NCBI GenBank assembly: GCA_031216445.1
Contig: CM062210.1
Span: forward strand, 6,444,501 to 6,508,500
Length of the DNA stretch: 64,000 nt
DNA from: Lateolabrax maculatus
Lineage: Eukaryota > Chordata > Actinopteri > Acropomatiformes > Lateolabracidae
Reading direction: 5' to 3'
The notes beneath the pieces are model-generated. The model was given only the letters and a program-made list of their open reading frames with translations. It ran no database searches and was not told the origin of the DNA. Positions 1-13,622 of this stretch are shown here, in pieces. Positions within the stretch are counted from its first letter, which is position 1. Every line of letters begins with the position of its first letter. The position numbers and the translations under genes were made by a program.

Positions 1-1635
1 CAGGATTTTGTTGAATTCCAAATGTTGTTAGTTATGTTTAAAGCCAAAAACAGATTATTGTCTGAAAGTTTACAGAAGTTGTTTGTGTTAAGATCAGCTG
101 ATGACGATCACAGAAGGACATTTCATTTTAAAACTTGGTTTGCACAAACTACATTAAAGTAGATGTGTATTTCAGTGTGTGGAGTCAAATTCAAAATCAT
201 GTGTGTAATGTTTAAAATCACAGTCATGCATGATAAAGATGTAATGTAAAGGTGAAGCTGTGTAATGACATCACACCATCCGTTTTAGAAATGTTTTTAC
301 ATGCTTTTTTCTTTCATTGTTTAGTGATATCTTATATATTTTTATCGCATTTTTTATTATTTTTCCCCTGACAAGGTGTGTGGGTAGGTGGGAAGGGTGA
401 AGGGTGCTGGAGTTTTGTTGTTATGTTTGATGTTCCCCGATTTGTTCTTACTGGACTACTAAATTACCTAATTTGTTCCCGACTGTCTGTTTTATTTAGA
501 TGAAAATCTGGAAAAAAATCATTTGAGTTATGTTTTTTATGACCAGCGAGGAACCCCCTTCCACACTGCCGGCAGGTAGGTGCAGGGGTTGTCAACATGG
601 TCACACTGTTGTGCAACACTGCTCCCACTGCACTATAAACATCACTAGTTCCACCCACCTACAACCCACAGCACAGGAAGCGCTCTTCAGACTTAGTTGA
701 TAGCCATTCTGGGAAACTTAAAAATCCTTAACTCAAGTGAAAGAACATGAGAAAGGTTGAGAAAGGTGGGTAAATCAGTAAATAAAAAAGATGCAATCCG
801 TATAATGCCTGGAATAAAATCGAACATAATAATTCCTGGAATTCACCAATCATCACAAACTGATGATATCTAAAAAAACATGAGACCCCCTCATGGGGCA
901 GATTTTTCCTTTAAGCTTTTGATATTTTGTGCTGCAGCATCTCAATCATCCTAAGATAAACTTTTTGAAAACCTCTTGAGTTGAGGAATGCTGCTTTCTA
1001 TGGCTGCTGCCCAGCTGCCCCCAGGGCAGCATGTTTATCACATCAATCCCACCAGCAGCCATGCAATTATGTTTTTCATTATGCGCCAATATTATTTTAG
1101 TGTTTCCAACACTGGTAACCCATCGTCTTAAAGAAAAGAGGAAGGAAACTGTTTCAGTTGTGGAACCGTGGACATTCTTCAGTGCTCTAATGAAAAGGGA
1201 AATTCAACAGGAGCCGCTCTCTGTGCAGATCTGAAGTGTTTTTGAACTATTCTCAACATTTTTATTTTTACAGTCAGAAGTACTGCATGTTGCAGTACAG
1301 ATTTGTACACGCAGAGCTCTGGAGAGAACAGCACTGTCCAAAATACACACTCTGATGCCAGAGAGGACTGAGTGAGCTGATGCAGCATAAATCCAACACA
1401 GCGAGAATATTAATTGAAGTAGAGGCAGGTTTGGAGCTGAATAGCCACAGTCTCATGCACAAAAAGACCATCAACTGCTAATTGTGAGCGTCATCTCCTC
1501 CTGAATAACATTTAACCTGGTTTGTCACCAGAATCACCGACTCTCCCTCGTGTGTTTGTTGTGTAGACAGTGAAACTGCAGCCTGTCGTGACAGGACAGA
1601 CTGAGACTTTTCTGTATGCGGTCGTGTGGACTTAC
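1..1635. other. Left edge, no supported gene
   Basis: AT-rich DNA without an exon I can defend. It may be intron or 3' flank of the minus-strand candidate gene. The open stretches at 464-658 and 1031-1234 lack splice context and family resemblance. Confidence 0.3.
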
Positions 1636-1775
1636 GCTGTGAATAGCTGATGCCACGGCATTTGTAATCTGGTTGGGAGCGTTGGGGTTGCTCATGGCTC
1701 CACAGTGGAGTCGCTGCTTGAGAGGCTCTGGAAAGCTGGTTTGGATCTGTGCGGCTTTAGCCCTTCTCTTTCTCA
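1636..1775 (-). CDS. Candidate internal coding exon, unidentified minus-strand gene
   Basis: On the minus strand it runs from acceptor GAGTCCCAG to donor GTAAGT (a consensus donor). With one base from the preceding exon it reads V-RKRRAKAAQIQTSFPEP..., then CGAMSNPNAPNQITNAVASA and IHS, ending on a codon boundary. The basic RKRRAKA start suggests a nuclear protein, but that is only a guess. Phase agrees with the exon at 4761-4856. Confidence 0.4.
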
Positions 1776-2036
1776 CTGGGACTCAGACAGCTTTTGGGCA
1801 GCATAACCTGGAGACAGATACAGATCTGCTGGAGATTTATTTTAGGACATAACAGGGCATTGAACCAGCCAGTCTTACAAGGAAAAATAAAAAGTTAAGT
1901 TAAAAATAAGAAAAGGCAGGAAGAAAATAAACAAGATCCCGGGGTAGGTAAGTTATATGACAGTGAGATACTGCAGCTCTGGGCCAGTAATCCCTCAATA
2001 TGAAGTGCAGTCAAAAAGTATAATAACAGTATTACA

Positions 2037-2064
2037 ACACACACACACACACACACACACACAC
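2037..2064 (+). repeat. (AC)n microsatellite
   Basis: Fourteen uninterrupted AC units in AT-rich non-coding DNA. Confidence 0.9.
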
Positions 2065-4760
2065 TTTGAATGAGAATCAAATGTTTTTTTTTGTTTGCTA
2101 ATTCGCGCTACACACAAAGTGCAGCTAAGTTGACAGAGTAGTCTATTGTTTTGCGGGTAATTTGTCATAATAACCAAAGCATTAAATACTAAAATAGAAT
2201 TATAATAATTCAATTCAATCTGTGGAATTCTGTGAAACATTTCATGGCAATGGTATGTCGTTTTTGAGATATTTCAGCCAGAGCCGACAAACATTTCCAT
2301 CCCTGGAGTCATGCAGGGACTACAATTCCTTCTTGGCACCTGGATAAATACCCTAAAATGAAAGCCAAGAGTCAGCACTTTAACCTCATAAAGACATTAC
2401 TTTTTTGTGCTGAAACTGAAAATACAAATCAACCTGTTCTAACACTGTCTGTTCTGTTGCATGTAGTCTAACTTAGGAGTTATCAACAGATTCAGGGTTT
2501 TCTGGAAGCAACTCAAGTATCTTTTAGGCCTTAGACCCACTTTAGAAACACAAATGGCCTAAAATGAATGTTGTTTTTATGATCAACTGATCAATCAACA
2601 CTTAAAAATGACATTATACTTGAGGAAACAATGCCTGAACTGGTAGAAGTACATACCATCATGCTTTTAAAAACAATGACACGCCGTCTCTTTTCATTTC
2701 TATGATTCTTGATTTCAAGCCCTGCAGCACTTCCTCGCCGCCATTCAAGGTCATTAAGTATTAGAGTCAGATAAGAGAGATAACGCAGTGCTACTGTGCA
2801 GGGGACCCTTTGATAAGCGGCGGCACGTGCCTCAACTAACCTCCACCTCCGTCACTCTCGAGTCTCCGTGCGACAAAAAACCACAGGAATCCAAATGTAG
2901 AGCTTTGCAGAGACACTACGAATGTTAAGAAAGATTAATTACAAGAGGACAATAAAGTACTAAGCAAATCTTACTGAAATCATTTCACTAGCAGCACTGT
3001 TAACAGAACAGCAGAGGATGGCCCTCTTTTGGTTCAGCTTTTCTGTGTCACAGTAAGAAATCAAGTTCTGCCAAAGCCAGCCTGGCTCTCTGACAGCAGC
3101 TATCAAAGAAGCGATAAGTCTACAAGATGCCTGAGCACAATCATATCAATGACCTTGTTGACAGCGAGGGATTTCTAAGAGGTACAGCTGCTGTAGGTTT
3201 CATTAAAGCACAATCAATGACAAGACATTAAATTCAATGCAGAAGTACTTAGGAGCTGGGCAGCGTGAACTTGTATTTAAATGTGGATTGAACAAAGACA
3301 TCACCTGCCAAAAAGACCTGAAACTGAGACGCTGAGAAGACTACGCAACGTTTTGGCAACGCTTTTTGTTTGCTCTGCCACAATGGTAATCATGGCATCG
3401 AAATCTAAATTACAGACTAGCAGCTGTCCTACTCAGAATAACAACTATAACTAGTTTAAGGAATTGCAGTCCGTGCGATAAAGGATTCTACTGGAGTTAA
3501 CTTGGGTGTGTTGGAAGATTACTTTCTCAGTAAACCTAGAACCCACCACTGAGGAAGAGGCAGGGCTGGCTACACAGGGATAAAGTTACAGAACCCTGGG
3601 ATCCTGAGCAAAAAGCATGGGAACCAGATTATCTACCTCAGGGCATGTCTGTAATAATACCGGTAACAATAATGATCAGAAAGGGAAAACAATAGTACCA
3701 ACTGCAATTGTTTTGGTGCTCAATGCAATCAGTCAGAGAACTGACTAAAAAGGAACTGGTCTCTTATGTAATAACGACCAAAATGGCATGGATGAATGCT
3801 GACAGTGCAAGAGGAAGTGAGGACACAAGATGCACTGTGTTTCTCCTGGAAGAAGTTCATCATGTCTTCCCAGAGTCATTAAGAAGTCCAGCACCTCGCA
3901 AACTGTTCCTAAAAGAAGTCGATGGTGATTGGAATATTTTTTCACTTCCAAGCTTTTCCATGCAAGAGTCAGGACTTAGTCACAGCCTCAAATGTGTGCA
4001 TGCAAGGCTTTGGGAAAACTATCCTTCTGGGAGGAAGTAAGTATGAAAACAGGAAGAAGGCAACTGCTACAGTCAGGAGCCTGTCAGGAGGAGCTGTAAA
4101 CTTATAGAAAATGGAAACAGGGCACTTTAGGATTCTTTCTAGTGTCCATAATGTCAAATCTCAGAAAAAATTAACTGAAAAACTATGTGTATGCTTGGAC
4201 TGGACCTATATTCCAAGGCTAATCTGGGTTAATACAAAATGTCTTAATGTCTGCCCTGTGATATTATAGGTTAACTCAGCTTGTCAAAGCATAACAAACT
4301 GTTGCTGCCATCTTCATCTGTCTCTCCTACAGAGAGAGAATACAGCAAGAGCAGAGTATACAATCAGGATCACGTGGGTGAAGATGCTACCTTTGACCAT
4401 TGAAACAGTCATCTGATGAAAATAAAAACCAACTACAGTGCCGTTTGTTTAACTTACAAATGTATCTAGTATATGAGCCTGAGAACTGACAAATTTTTGT
4501 TACAAAAAAGCTGAAAAAATATCGAATAAACGCAACTCTTTTAAAGGATGACCCCACAAGAGGAAGCAGAGGCTCCTCTGTATGCAGGTCAAAATTCATC
4601 ATATTTCCTATTGAATTTAGAGCTGATAATGAGTAACCTGCTACTTACAGTTTACAAAGTAACTGCAATGATTCTCAGGAACTAACATTTCCTTCGGTGT
4701 TATCTATAATCCAAGTGTAATTTATCTGAATATCACCCAAAAGGTTGACATTCATCATAC

Positions 4761-4856
4761 CTTTAAAGGAAGTTGGTAACTCAAGGGTTTGACGTGACGG
4801 AGATCCGTGATATGCACTTGATGGTGACTCATCTCTCCCAAAGAGTGCAAATATAC
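4761..4856 (-). CDS. Candidate internal coding exon, unidentified minus-strand gene
   Basis: On the minus strand it runs from acceptor TTTGTCAG to donor GTATGATG, 96 bases, phase 1 at both ends. It encodes a segment with IFALFGRDESPSSAYHG and then SPSRQTLELPTSFK. Its exit phase fits the entry phase of the candidate exon at 1636-1775. The family is unknown to me. Confidence 0.35.
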
Positions 4857-5329
4857 CTGACAAAGTCTCTTTGGTAATTTTTTTAGTATTGATTAATAAA
4901 ATGCCCTGCTCACTTCTGAACAGTGGAATTTTCCTGAAATGTTTTTTCTTGTATTAGGGATATAAGGCACATTACAGACACGTTTTAGGGAAATGGTGAA
5001 TAAAAAAGTGAGGAAGTCAGACGTTAGCGTGGCTATCTCAACAAAATGTCTTTCTCTTAGAATTTGAGATGTTTACAATGACAAGTTACAGAAATCTGGG
5101 GCACTCAAATATTCAGAGGAGAGCGCTGCATTTGGAGCCTAGAGAAGAGCTGAGTCAGCACAAAATGCCCACGACCATCTCAAAAATGAGAAGCAACCGT
5201 CAAAGAGTTTTGAGTCTCAGCCAAGATGTGCATTTCAAAAATGCCAATTTTGTTCTTCCACATCTTTCACTGTAATCTCATGTGACCTTTGGGGTTAAAG
5301 ATAGACCAAAGGTTAGAAATGATTTGCCA

Positions 5330-5470
5330 TGTCTACTTGTAATGACATTAAGGGAAAGGAGCGAGACTGTCCGGCGACGGGACAGAGGTTATGAGCTAGA
5401 CTTGAACTCACGACACAAGCCCACATGTGTCTTAACCCAGTGATCAGCCAGGGCACCCCGGCTGGGCACA
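5330..5470 (+). repeat. Degenerate tRNA-derived SINE
   Basis: Contains ...GAGCTAGACTTGAACTCACG, then CTTAACCCAGTGATCAGCC and GGGCACCCC. This is the decayed B-box region and tail of the SINE type common in percomorph genomes. Confidence 0.4.
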
Positions 5471-6905
5471 GTAAGCAGCTTGGCACACGAGTGTCGACCA
5501 CAGACTGCATGCTCATCTACAAATTCTGTCAAAAAGGGCATAATTAAAGAACAGTTCAATAAAATACACAAACTGCCAATAAAAATGCCTGAAATAGAAA
5601 TAGAAGCTTGATCACAATGTCCAAACCTCAACCAGCACACAGGCCTGTACTTATAAAAGCAGGACAATAACAGGGAGAAAAGGAGTGGTTTAAGGTTTCA
5701 TTAGAGAACTGGCTTTACAGAAAACAAGACAGTGTGCCATTCATTTGTTTCAGGCGATGCATGTTTAAAGAAACAACACATTTCTTCCTGAGACACTGAT
5801 TGTGACAGCTCCAAGTGACGTGAAGAAAATTGGTGGCCTTAATGTTTTATCTAACACAATAACATGCTGTAACATATGAATGATAAACAGAAATAGGTCA
5901 AACAGAGAGTGGTTCAAGAAGACAAAAAGCACTTGAGAAAATAAGGTCTGTTTTTTTTATAGCTATGAGTGGTCAATTCTGATTTGACCACAGCATTTAG
6001 AGAGACATCACTTACCAAAACATGGCCTTCAAAAGGCTCTTATTTAGGATTTATAAGAGTGGAAAAGGAATGTTTGTGCCATTAAAACTCAAGTGGGGTG
6101 AAACTGGCTTGTGGGAGGCTTTTTTCTCTGCTGTATAACCTGTGGGATTTGTTTACAGTTGTTCGTCCTATGTTTGCATATCATCAAGGTTCAAATCTGA
6201 GTCAGCGCCACTCTCTCCTCAAGTCAATGGACATTAAGAAAGTGTGACGCTAACGGGAAGAAATCTTGTTAAGTTTGATTACATTTGACCTGACAAACAA
6301 CGGTTCTGGCCACCTAATTGAGGACTAACCCATATAAACACCTAATTAACTAGTAACTTAATTAATAATAAGTTAAATAAAAAAAATAATAAGCAGTACA
6401 AACTGACATTCTGACAAATAACAATTTGGAAACATGATCAAGAAATACAAAAAGAGATCCATGATCATACCATACCTTTGTGTGCTTACAGCAGAGAAGC
6501 CACCGCAGACATTGTAGTGCAATTCTGAACTCTGCCGTGAAGAGAGACCCGGGGCTGGTCAGAGTGCAGGACAAAAACAAACAGAGGGAGAAAAGAGAGA
6601 TAGGCAGACATAAGGAACGACAGTTAGAGATGTGGAGCTGGAGCCTCTCGTCGGCTGAGCGCTCTCTCAGACCTACACGCACGGACTGATAGCAACAGCC
6701 TTCCTCCTCAGGATTATGTTTCCTCCTCCAGCCTGCTGACAAGTAGCCATGTGACTCCAGGACCCATTCAACACTGAGTCAGAGGCTGCTGCTCAGACGC
6801 ACAAATCTATCTCTGTCTGTCACACAAACACACACACAAAGTACCTCAGGGTTAAGGTGGAAAATTCAACCCCAGTGATCAATATCGGTCTTTAATAAAC
6901 AACAA

Positions 6906-7130
6906 CAGTGATTCCCAAACTGTTGGGCTTGTGACGCCTCAAAACAAAATAATGACTATTTGCAACTCATCATAAGTTACAAATGTGTGCCAGTTGTGAC
7001 CACTTCAACTAAAAGTGATTTTCTTCACTCTAATTTAACATATTTTACAGTCCTGAAGTACAATTATCCAGTAATTCCAGTGGGTGGAAACCCCTTGTGG
7101 ATGTCCCGACCCCATGGTTGGGAACCACTG
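6906..7130. mobile_element. hAT-like non-autonomous element
   Basis: The left terminus CAGTGATTCCCAAACTGTTG and the right terminus ending GGTTGGGAACCACTG are inverted copies of the CAGTGGTTCCCAA type typical of hAT (Charlie-like) elements. About 225 bases, no coding capacity, and no clean 8-base target duplication, so it is old. Confidence 0.55.
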
Positions 7131-7179
7131 ATTTAGCCCATTTACTGCAACAGACTAAAGAGTCTACATGTTAGAGGCT

Positions 7180-7345
7180 TTCATGCCCATGGTGGCACTA
7201 GAGGAAAAGTCAGGGAATCACCAAAGTGATTAGGATACATCATCAGGAACCACGAATGTCTGTACAGAACTTCATGGCAATCCATCTGATAGTTATTGAT
7301 ATATTTCATTCTGGACACAATGCCACCCATAGAGCCAGAATGGCT
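7180..7345 (-). repeat. Dispersed fish repeat, copy 1
   Basis: Contains GAATGTCTGTACAGAACTTC, then GGCAATCCATCTGATAGTT and ATATATTTCATTCTGGAC. The same sequence in the opposite orientation appears near 45080 and 54965. Family name not known to me. Confidence 0.5.
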
Positions 7346-9179
7346 AAAATTCAAATATCTTAAATAAGGTGGAAATTGGTTGGCAGTAATAATGGGCCAA
7401 AATATGAAAAAAAACATTGTATTGTCCTTTAATCACACGAGGATAACATAAAGTTTCCCCATGTTGAAATACTGTGTCTACTCTTAAAAGGAAAGTTACA
7501 ATCTCTTTCTCAACCTGCAGGAGTACAGTTATACAGTAATACAGTAAATTCATGTTGCGACACACAGACAATAGGTGACCAGCTGGTAAGTAAAAGCCAG
7601 AGCCAACATGAAAGGGAGCGCCACAAAGGCCTGGTTTACCACCACACTGCAACACAGGGAGTGAGTCAGTATGTACTGTCTTTCTTTAGAGCATTGGGCA
7701 ACTTGACTTCTCATGAAGGGCATGACAACATTGCCAGGAAGCTTCTCAGCATGTAATAGGTAGAACAAGTGATCAATACTTTGATATAAGCCATGCCAAT
7801 GATTATGCCGCTGCATATATCTTAAAACTTTTTCAAAAAGAAGTTTAAATAAAACTAGTACACATCAACTGCATGTTTTGGGGCATGTTTATACATTTGC
7901 ACAGAATATTTATTCATTTGTGAATATATTGGCACTGTGCATAAAATGAGTGGGAAAGCGATGACATGTTGCCTAATATGTCTTTAATTATTAACTGGTT
8001 ATGTTGATATAATTGTGGTTGCTGAAATTTCCAAACTGCATCTTAAATAAGTAAGTAAGTAAGTCAATTCACCTGTACCATCTACTTGTACTGGTAAAAA
8101 TATCAGCTTCAGGGAACATTTCCTGGCATGCCACAGGTCCTAGTGTACTTGGCAATGGAAAAAAAAAACTCATGTCATGACATGGAGGAATCAACACTAT
8201 TACACAATTAATCCCACCTAAAGTCATAAAAGCCGGCAGATTAATTGTGTTTTGCAGCGAACAAAGAACAGTCCTGTGATCTAAACAAGTTGCTTACCCC
8301 TTGGCCAAATAATCAAGCGCTGCATTCCACATCAGCTTATACGAGCCCTAAGGATAAAGAAATACCCAACCTCAGGAGGAGCCTGGGTGCGTGTGTGTGT
8401 TGTGTGTGAGTGTGATATAATTGTTTGTCCCCAGGGACGTGGGCTCACTGTGGAGTCACATGCATGTCTTGCGGGGAAAAGACATACAGTCAAAGCCACA
8501 AGCAGCTAAAATTGAAGTCCACTTCAAAGTCTGGGGCTTTCCTCAATCCCAACAGTGTGCTGATAATAGCATTATCCACTGTGGTCAACTATATAAAGGA
8601 GGTGTGACTTCATGCATGCAAAGTCAATTGACAACTTTCTTTCTTAACCATGACCAACGCACAACATGCTTATTTCTCAACACTGAATAGAAATACGGTC
8701 TTCATTCTTGCTGATCTGTGACATTTTAAATTGAGCCAGTTTGAATCTTTTGGTTGAATGTGGTGAAATAAAGCAATCTGTACTACATCCAAACCATCTC
8801 GAGTACAACTTTAAACATGGTTTCCCTGTTGAAAAAAAAAAAAAAAAGATATAAATAACATTTAACAAGTATTTTTATGGAAAAAAAAACAAAAAAACAT
8901 CCTGCCTTCAGTTTTTCTAGCTTTTATATAAAGTGTTAACACAACTCGGAAATTCTTCCTCCAGCTTCCTGTTATTCTTCTCTCCCTACAAGTCTAAAAC
9001 AAGTATGCTAGGCCATACTTCTAGACATAAAGGAAAACACACTCAAGTGGTGCAACCCTGAACAAACTATTTTCTTTAAAGAGTACAGTGTGTCATGACA
9101 ACAGGTTGCAAGCAAAAACTGTATACTTCCAAAACTTGGATTGACAGAAACTCACCAAAACACAGCTCTGTGCTCTCAC

Positions 9180-9317
9180 CCACTCAAATCTCCCGTGCAG
9201 CTTGGTAATGCAAAGACTGTCCTCGATGGGGCTGTATAGCACTGATGGCTGCCCTGTTTGTGGATCTCTATGGGGAATTGGCGGTGGTGTATGTTGATAG
9301 CTGTGCCTCTGTTGCCT
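9180..9317 (-). CDS. Candidate internal coding exon, unidentified minus-strand gene
   Basis: On the minus strand an acceptor (CACTCAG) is followed by 46 open codons and a donor (GTGAGAGC). The translation contains HTPPPIPHRDPQTGQPSV and IEDSLCITKLHGRFEW, which look like real protein rather than translated repeat. The exon is in phase 0 at both ends. I do not recognise the family. Confidence 0.33.
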
Positions 9318-12300
9318 CTGAGTGTTTCAGCCTGAAATAGCTCAGCTGTTTAGAAGTCACTCAGCCACGTCCTGAGTCTTTCAGCAGCCAGACGTCTCTA
9401 CCTCCCTTGCTCTGCTCTTCACACCCACTGGCCACACCGACTTTACTCGGGGGTTTGGCAGGGTCCAACACTTCAGCATGACTCTGCTAGGTTATGTCCA
9501 CACAGTCACTGGAACACTTCCAGTCTCACACAGCTAACAGCTGCACTCAGTCAATGTATGCCCATCTTAATCTCGCTCAGAAGCTGCAGCCAGCAGCGGC
9601 TGTGCCTGCAGCTAAGACAGCACCTGTCTTTTGGGGTGAAGAGGGATTGAAGAGGCAACTAAATCCTGGCAGTTTACATAATGCCTGTCCATTGTCTTCT
9701 ACTCCAGAAAAGAAAAGGCAATCACCACTGAAGCATGTTTACACCTTGAAGAGGATCAGTGTGTACTCCAGTATGAAGTGGTGTAGGAGGCCAAAACACA
9801 GTTTGAAATGGAAACAAATCTGAAACATTTTTACTGCCCGTAGACTAGAAATGTACTTAGGAGCACAGTAAATTTGCAAGCTCTGTCAGAATATGAAAAG
9901 TTTGTGTTCAAGAAGGAGACTTAGAGATTTAGAGCAGCTACAGTTTTTCACATTTGTTTATTCTTTATTTCTATCCTAGAGTGGTGAGACTGAACTAAAA
10001 CAGTAAAGTTACAGGCCTGACAACCAAAACAATCACCTGAAAGATGCTAAAACGCTCAGTGGACGGGAACTGCAAAGATGGGTGATAAATGTCTGAGGGT
10101 TTCTCACTGCAAACGATCCCTTTCACATTACACAGTCATTTGATCTATTGATTATATAAAGATATTGATTTGTGCAGCTTTAAAGTCTCAAATATCAACT
10201 GCAGTATCAGCCTCATATCAGTTTGATTGTAATAAAGACACTGAACTGGCACAGAGACTGAGCTGTTGTAATGCTTCTATTCCTGTAAATTCCCATAAAT
10301 GATAATGTCTGCAGAGGAATTACGACTCCATGGTATATAACCCACAGGAATTAAACATCTATCCAAGAGAGACTGATGCAGCTAACATAAAATAAAAAAC
10401 TAAATAGTTGGCAATTGCTGCAAAATCTGACGAAACAGAAGATTTAGTGACTTGTTTTAAACCTCCACTGGAAAGTAAGACCTTTTTTAGTGTGACTGGT
10501 CCTATCCAGCTCCAGCCCTGTCACGGTGTAGCACTTTCTTGTCAAAACTGCATCCAGCACTGCTCGGGTTGCACCAGCTGCACAGAAGGTAAAGCCATGT
10601 TCTCACAGAAACACGGTAATTGTGGAGCTTTGACCCGGTGCACTTGTAATAACTGTATTTACTCTCATGAGACTCAGACTGGGACGGGAATGAAATATCC
10701 CCTGGGCTCCCAGAACCCAAACAAAGGCCTAAAATCTAATACTACGGTCAAATACAAATCAGCCATTTATCCATTTCCTGGGAAACAACGTAATGTGATT
10801 ATGATTGTGTGGCTGAAACACAACCTTAAAATCTCTGCTAGTAAAGACTGACAAAAGGCATGGGAACTTCAACTTATACTCTCCCAGGAAACGATGACAA
10901 CAGAGAAGGAGGAGTTGTGGAGGGTGGCGAGGATGCTTGATGATTTCTTACGTACTTGAGTGTACAGTTGGATGCTCCATAGAGACTACAAACTCCAGAC
11001 AGCTTAATGGGGTTTAATGTGAGAGGACAGTAGCGCCAAACTATGCACGGTTCCAAGGTGTACTGCCAAAACACTTAATGGTAATTAAACGCAATTTAGT
11101 AGGCTAGGGCAGAGCAACAGCCAAACAAGCAAACTCAACTGTAGACAATGATGTGACTCCATGATATCTGGTAATAAACAGACCTAAAATAATAGTGCTT
11201 TAGGTCAAGACAGAGTTCTAGGCTTGATGTGTTTACTGACAAACTGCTGGGTCTGTTTATCTGCAGAGGGGAAGGTAAAATAAACATGAAGAGCCAAGAG
11301 GCTATGATAAAAAAAATAAAAAATAAAAAACACAAAACACTATTATCTACCTCTTTTCCTTCCTTGTCTTCTGCATGACCAAGCAATTTTCAACAGGAAT
11401 GTGGAGACACTCTGCTCAACTGTTTGTGCTCACCATTTTTTTTCTCCAGCAAAACACGCTACTGTTGTCACAATTCAGTTTACAATGACTCTGTTTGACG
11501 TTTTCCACTGGGGCGAAGGAAAACAAATAAAAGCTGAGACTGTGATCACACAGATAAGATGGATCTATCTGATGTGTTCAAGCACCGCACAGGATTATGC
11601 GACAAAGGGAAGCTGAACCGCTCTGGAATTTGAGAGTGCTCTTTTTTTTTTTTTTTGTCTCAAAAGATCGAACAAGGTCAGATTCACCAAGAGAAACATT
11701 TCGGATTCTGTTATTGTTAGTTCCTAAAGATTACAGGTTTTGTCACGGTTGTTTGAATTAATTGGGTTGAATACTCTCCCGGCTTTACGTAAAAGTAAAA
11801 AATCTCCTCAAATAACCTGCAGTGCACATGGAGATAGTAATGGTGAGTCAGCAGAAGAGACACGTCCTTCCTCCATCCTGCCCGAGGGCAAGTCCTGACA
11901 TCTATTAGCCACGTGACAGATAAACAATTCTGGGGTGCAGGGACCTGGAGGGACCCTGGAGGGGGTTTCACACGTATTAACAGTGAACAGTGAACACGAG
12001 AGAAAGATAAGCTTCTTTTCTTTCCTGTCAAAACTCTGTCCATCGCATGAATTTTAATAGCCGCGCCAGCATCAGGGAACTCTTGTTGTCTTCACTGTTC
12101 CCAGGATCAGATTCGTACTGCGGACTTTTTTTCCAGAGCCGACCGTCTGACTTGTCACAGCAGGGAAAGCACAGGATGAACTAACAAGACAAACGATGGC
12201 TCGGTTCCAGTAATTACTCCAACGCTCCAATTAATGTTATTAGTTTCACCTGCGTTTGACAAGTCACAATGTCTGCTGTGAAAAAACCTACATTAGTTCC

Positions 12301-13548
12301 CCGGTCATGTGAGGGGCCTGCCCCCCCCCCCAGTGTGGGAACCACTCTATTAGGGCCAAACGCCCCAAAAAACACCAATTATTTTCTGGTTACAGCTTTG
12401 CAAATGAGACACGTTGCCTGTTTTATATCATTATAAATTGAATACATTACTTTCTGATGGTTGGTGAGACTAGGAGAGCCACTTTAACAGCAACCTCTTT
12501 GGACTTTTGTGAGTTTGTCATTATGAGAACATTTTATAGAATAATGCTATACGATACTACCTCATTAGTGACTCACGCTCCACTTTTATCTCCAAAGCTG
12601 TGGTACAAAAGAAGCACAGAACAAAAACCTCAAATGGAGGTCAGTGGGATGAAATCCGGGGTCTTGGGGATCCGTGGGTTATACTGAAATAGTTAGTTAG
12701 TTAATTAGTTGATTAAACGCACAGAAGTAATTGAAAACATTGAAAAAAATGTAATATCTTTGGGAATTGGTTTGCTGGTTGAATAAAACAAGCAACCTGA
12801 AGGTGTCCCCTTGACCTCTGGTAGCATGAAACGAATCTTTTTTCCCCCCACAATTTTCTGACGTAGTAGAAAAAAAACCCACAACAACAGATTAATGAAA
12901 ATAAAATGATACCACAACATGATCTGAAACAAAATCACATTTTGCTGCTGCTGCTGCACCAGCGAGCAATGAATGAATGAATGAATGAATGAATGAATGA
13001 ATGAATGGCCACATCTCCAGTCTCCACGCTGCCTTGCTGAAAGCCCTGTTCATCCTCATCATCCTCCTCCTCCTCCTCCTCCTCCCAGCCCTCTCTCCAG
13101 CAGCAGGACCATCACATGTCAGGCTCCTGTCAGGACTGACCGCTAGCCTCGCAGCTAGGATGAGGAACTCCTCCAACACTAATATATTTTACCTCCCCCC
13201 CAAACTGTCTAAACGCTTAAACCGCAGCGAAACTAACTAAACCGTGAGTCCGAGCACGTTTTCCAGGACTTTTCCTCCCTCCTGTGTCTCTCTGTTACCT
13301 GGTTAACGAGCCGGGGAACAAAGCGAAGTCACCCGGCAGCGGCGGAGGACACTTTCATGAACGTGTGGCAGTCACTGGCTGTCAATGTCGCCTCTCTTCA
13401 CCGGGGGGAAGAAGTCAGGAGACCGGTTCACGGCCTCCGAAATGATGTTAGTTCAAAACAATGACGCGTTTTCATGAAGCAATATCCTCGGGAGGTTTAC
13501 AAGCACGCACAGACTCTGGATTATTTACTCACCGGTGCCTGGTACTCA
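9318..13548. other. Probable intron of the unidentified minus-strand gene
   Basis: No exon recognised. It holds a plus-strand open stretch of 148 codons near 10408-10851 that begins only at a TTG and looks repeat-derived, a T-run (11642-11656), a C-run (12320-12331) and an ATGA tetranucleotide array (12969-13007). Confidence 0.3.
12969..13007 (+). repeat. (ATGA)n microsatellite
   Basis: About ten uninterrupted copies of the tetranucleotide ATGA/GAAT at the edge of the CpG-rich region of the minus-strand candidate gene. Confidence 0.9.
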
Positions 13549-13622
13549 CCTCAAACTCTCTCTGAATGATTTGCTCAACTGGCGTCAAAACGCTTAATTA
13601 AACACGCGGCCGCTTCCGGTAC
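13549..13622 (-). promoter_or_regulatory. CpG-island start and untranslated first exon of an unidentified minus-strand gene
   Basis: Read on the minus strand, CCGGAAGCGGCCGC (an ETS-family site) begins a short CG-rich segment. It ends ...GAGAGTTTGAG followed by GTGAGTACC, a strong donor at 13548. CpG density stays high to about 13200. No ATG lies in the segment, so it would be an untranslated exon of a gene running left. The transcription start itself is inferred. Confidence 0.4.

Noticed and set aside
3708..4040. A 110-residue plus-strand open frame
   Set aside because: No acceptor, donor or family resemblance. Length is within chance expectation for AT-rich intron.
10408..10851. A 147-residue Cys-rich plus-strand frame
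   Set aside because: It starts only at TTG, has no splice or promoter context, and the sequence looks like part of a decayed repeat. The cysteine spacing fits no zinc-binding family I know.
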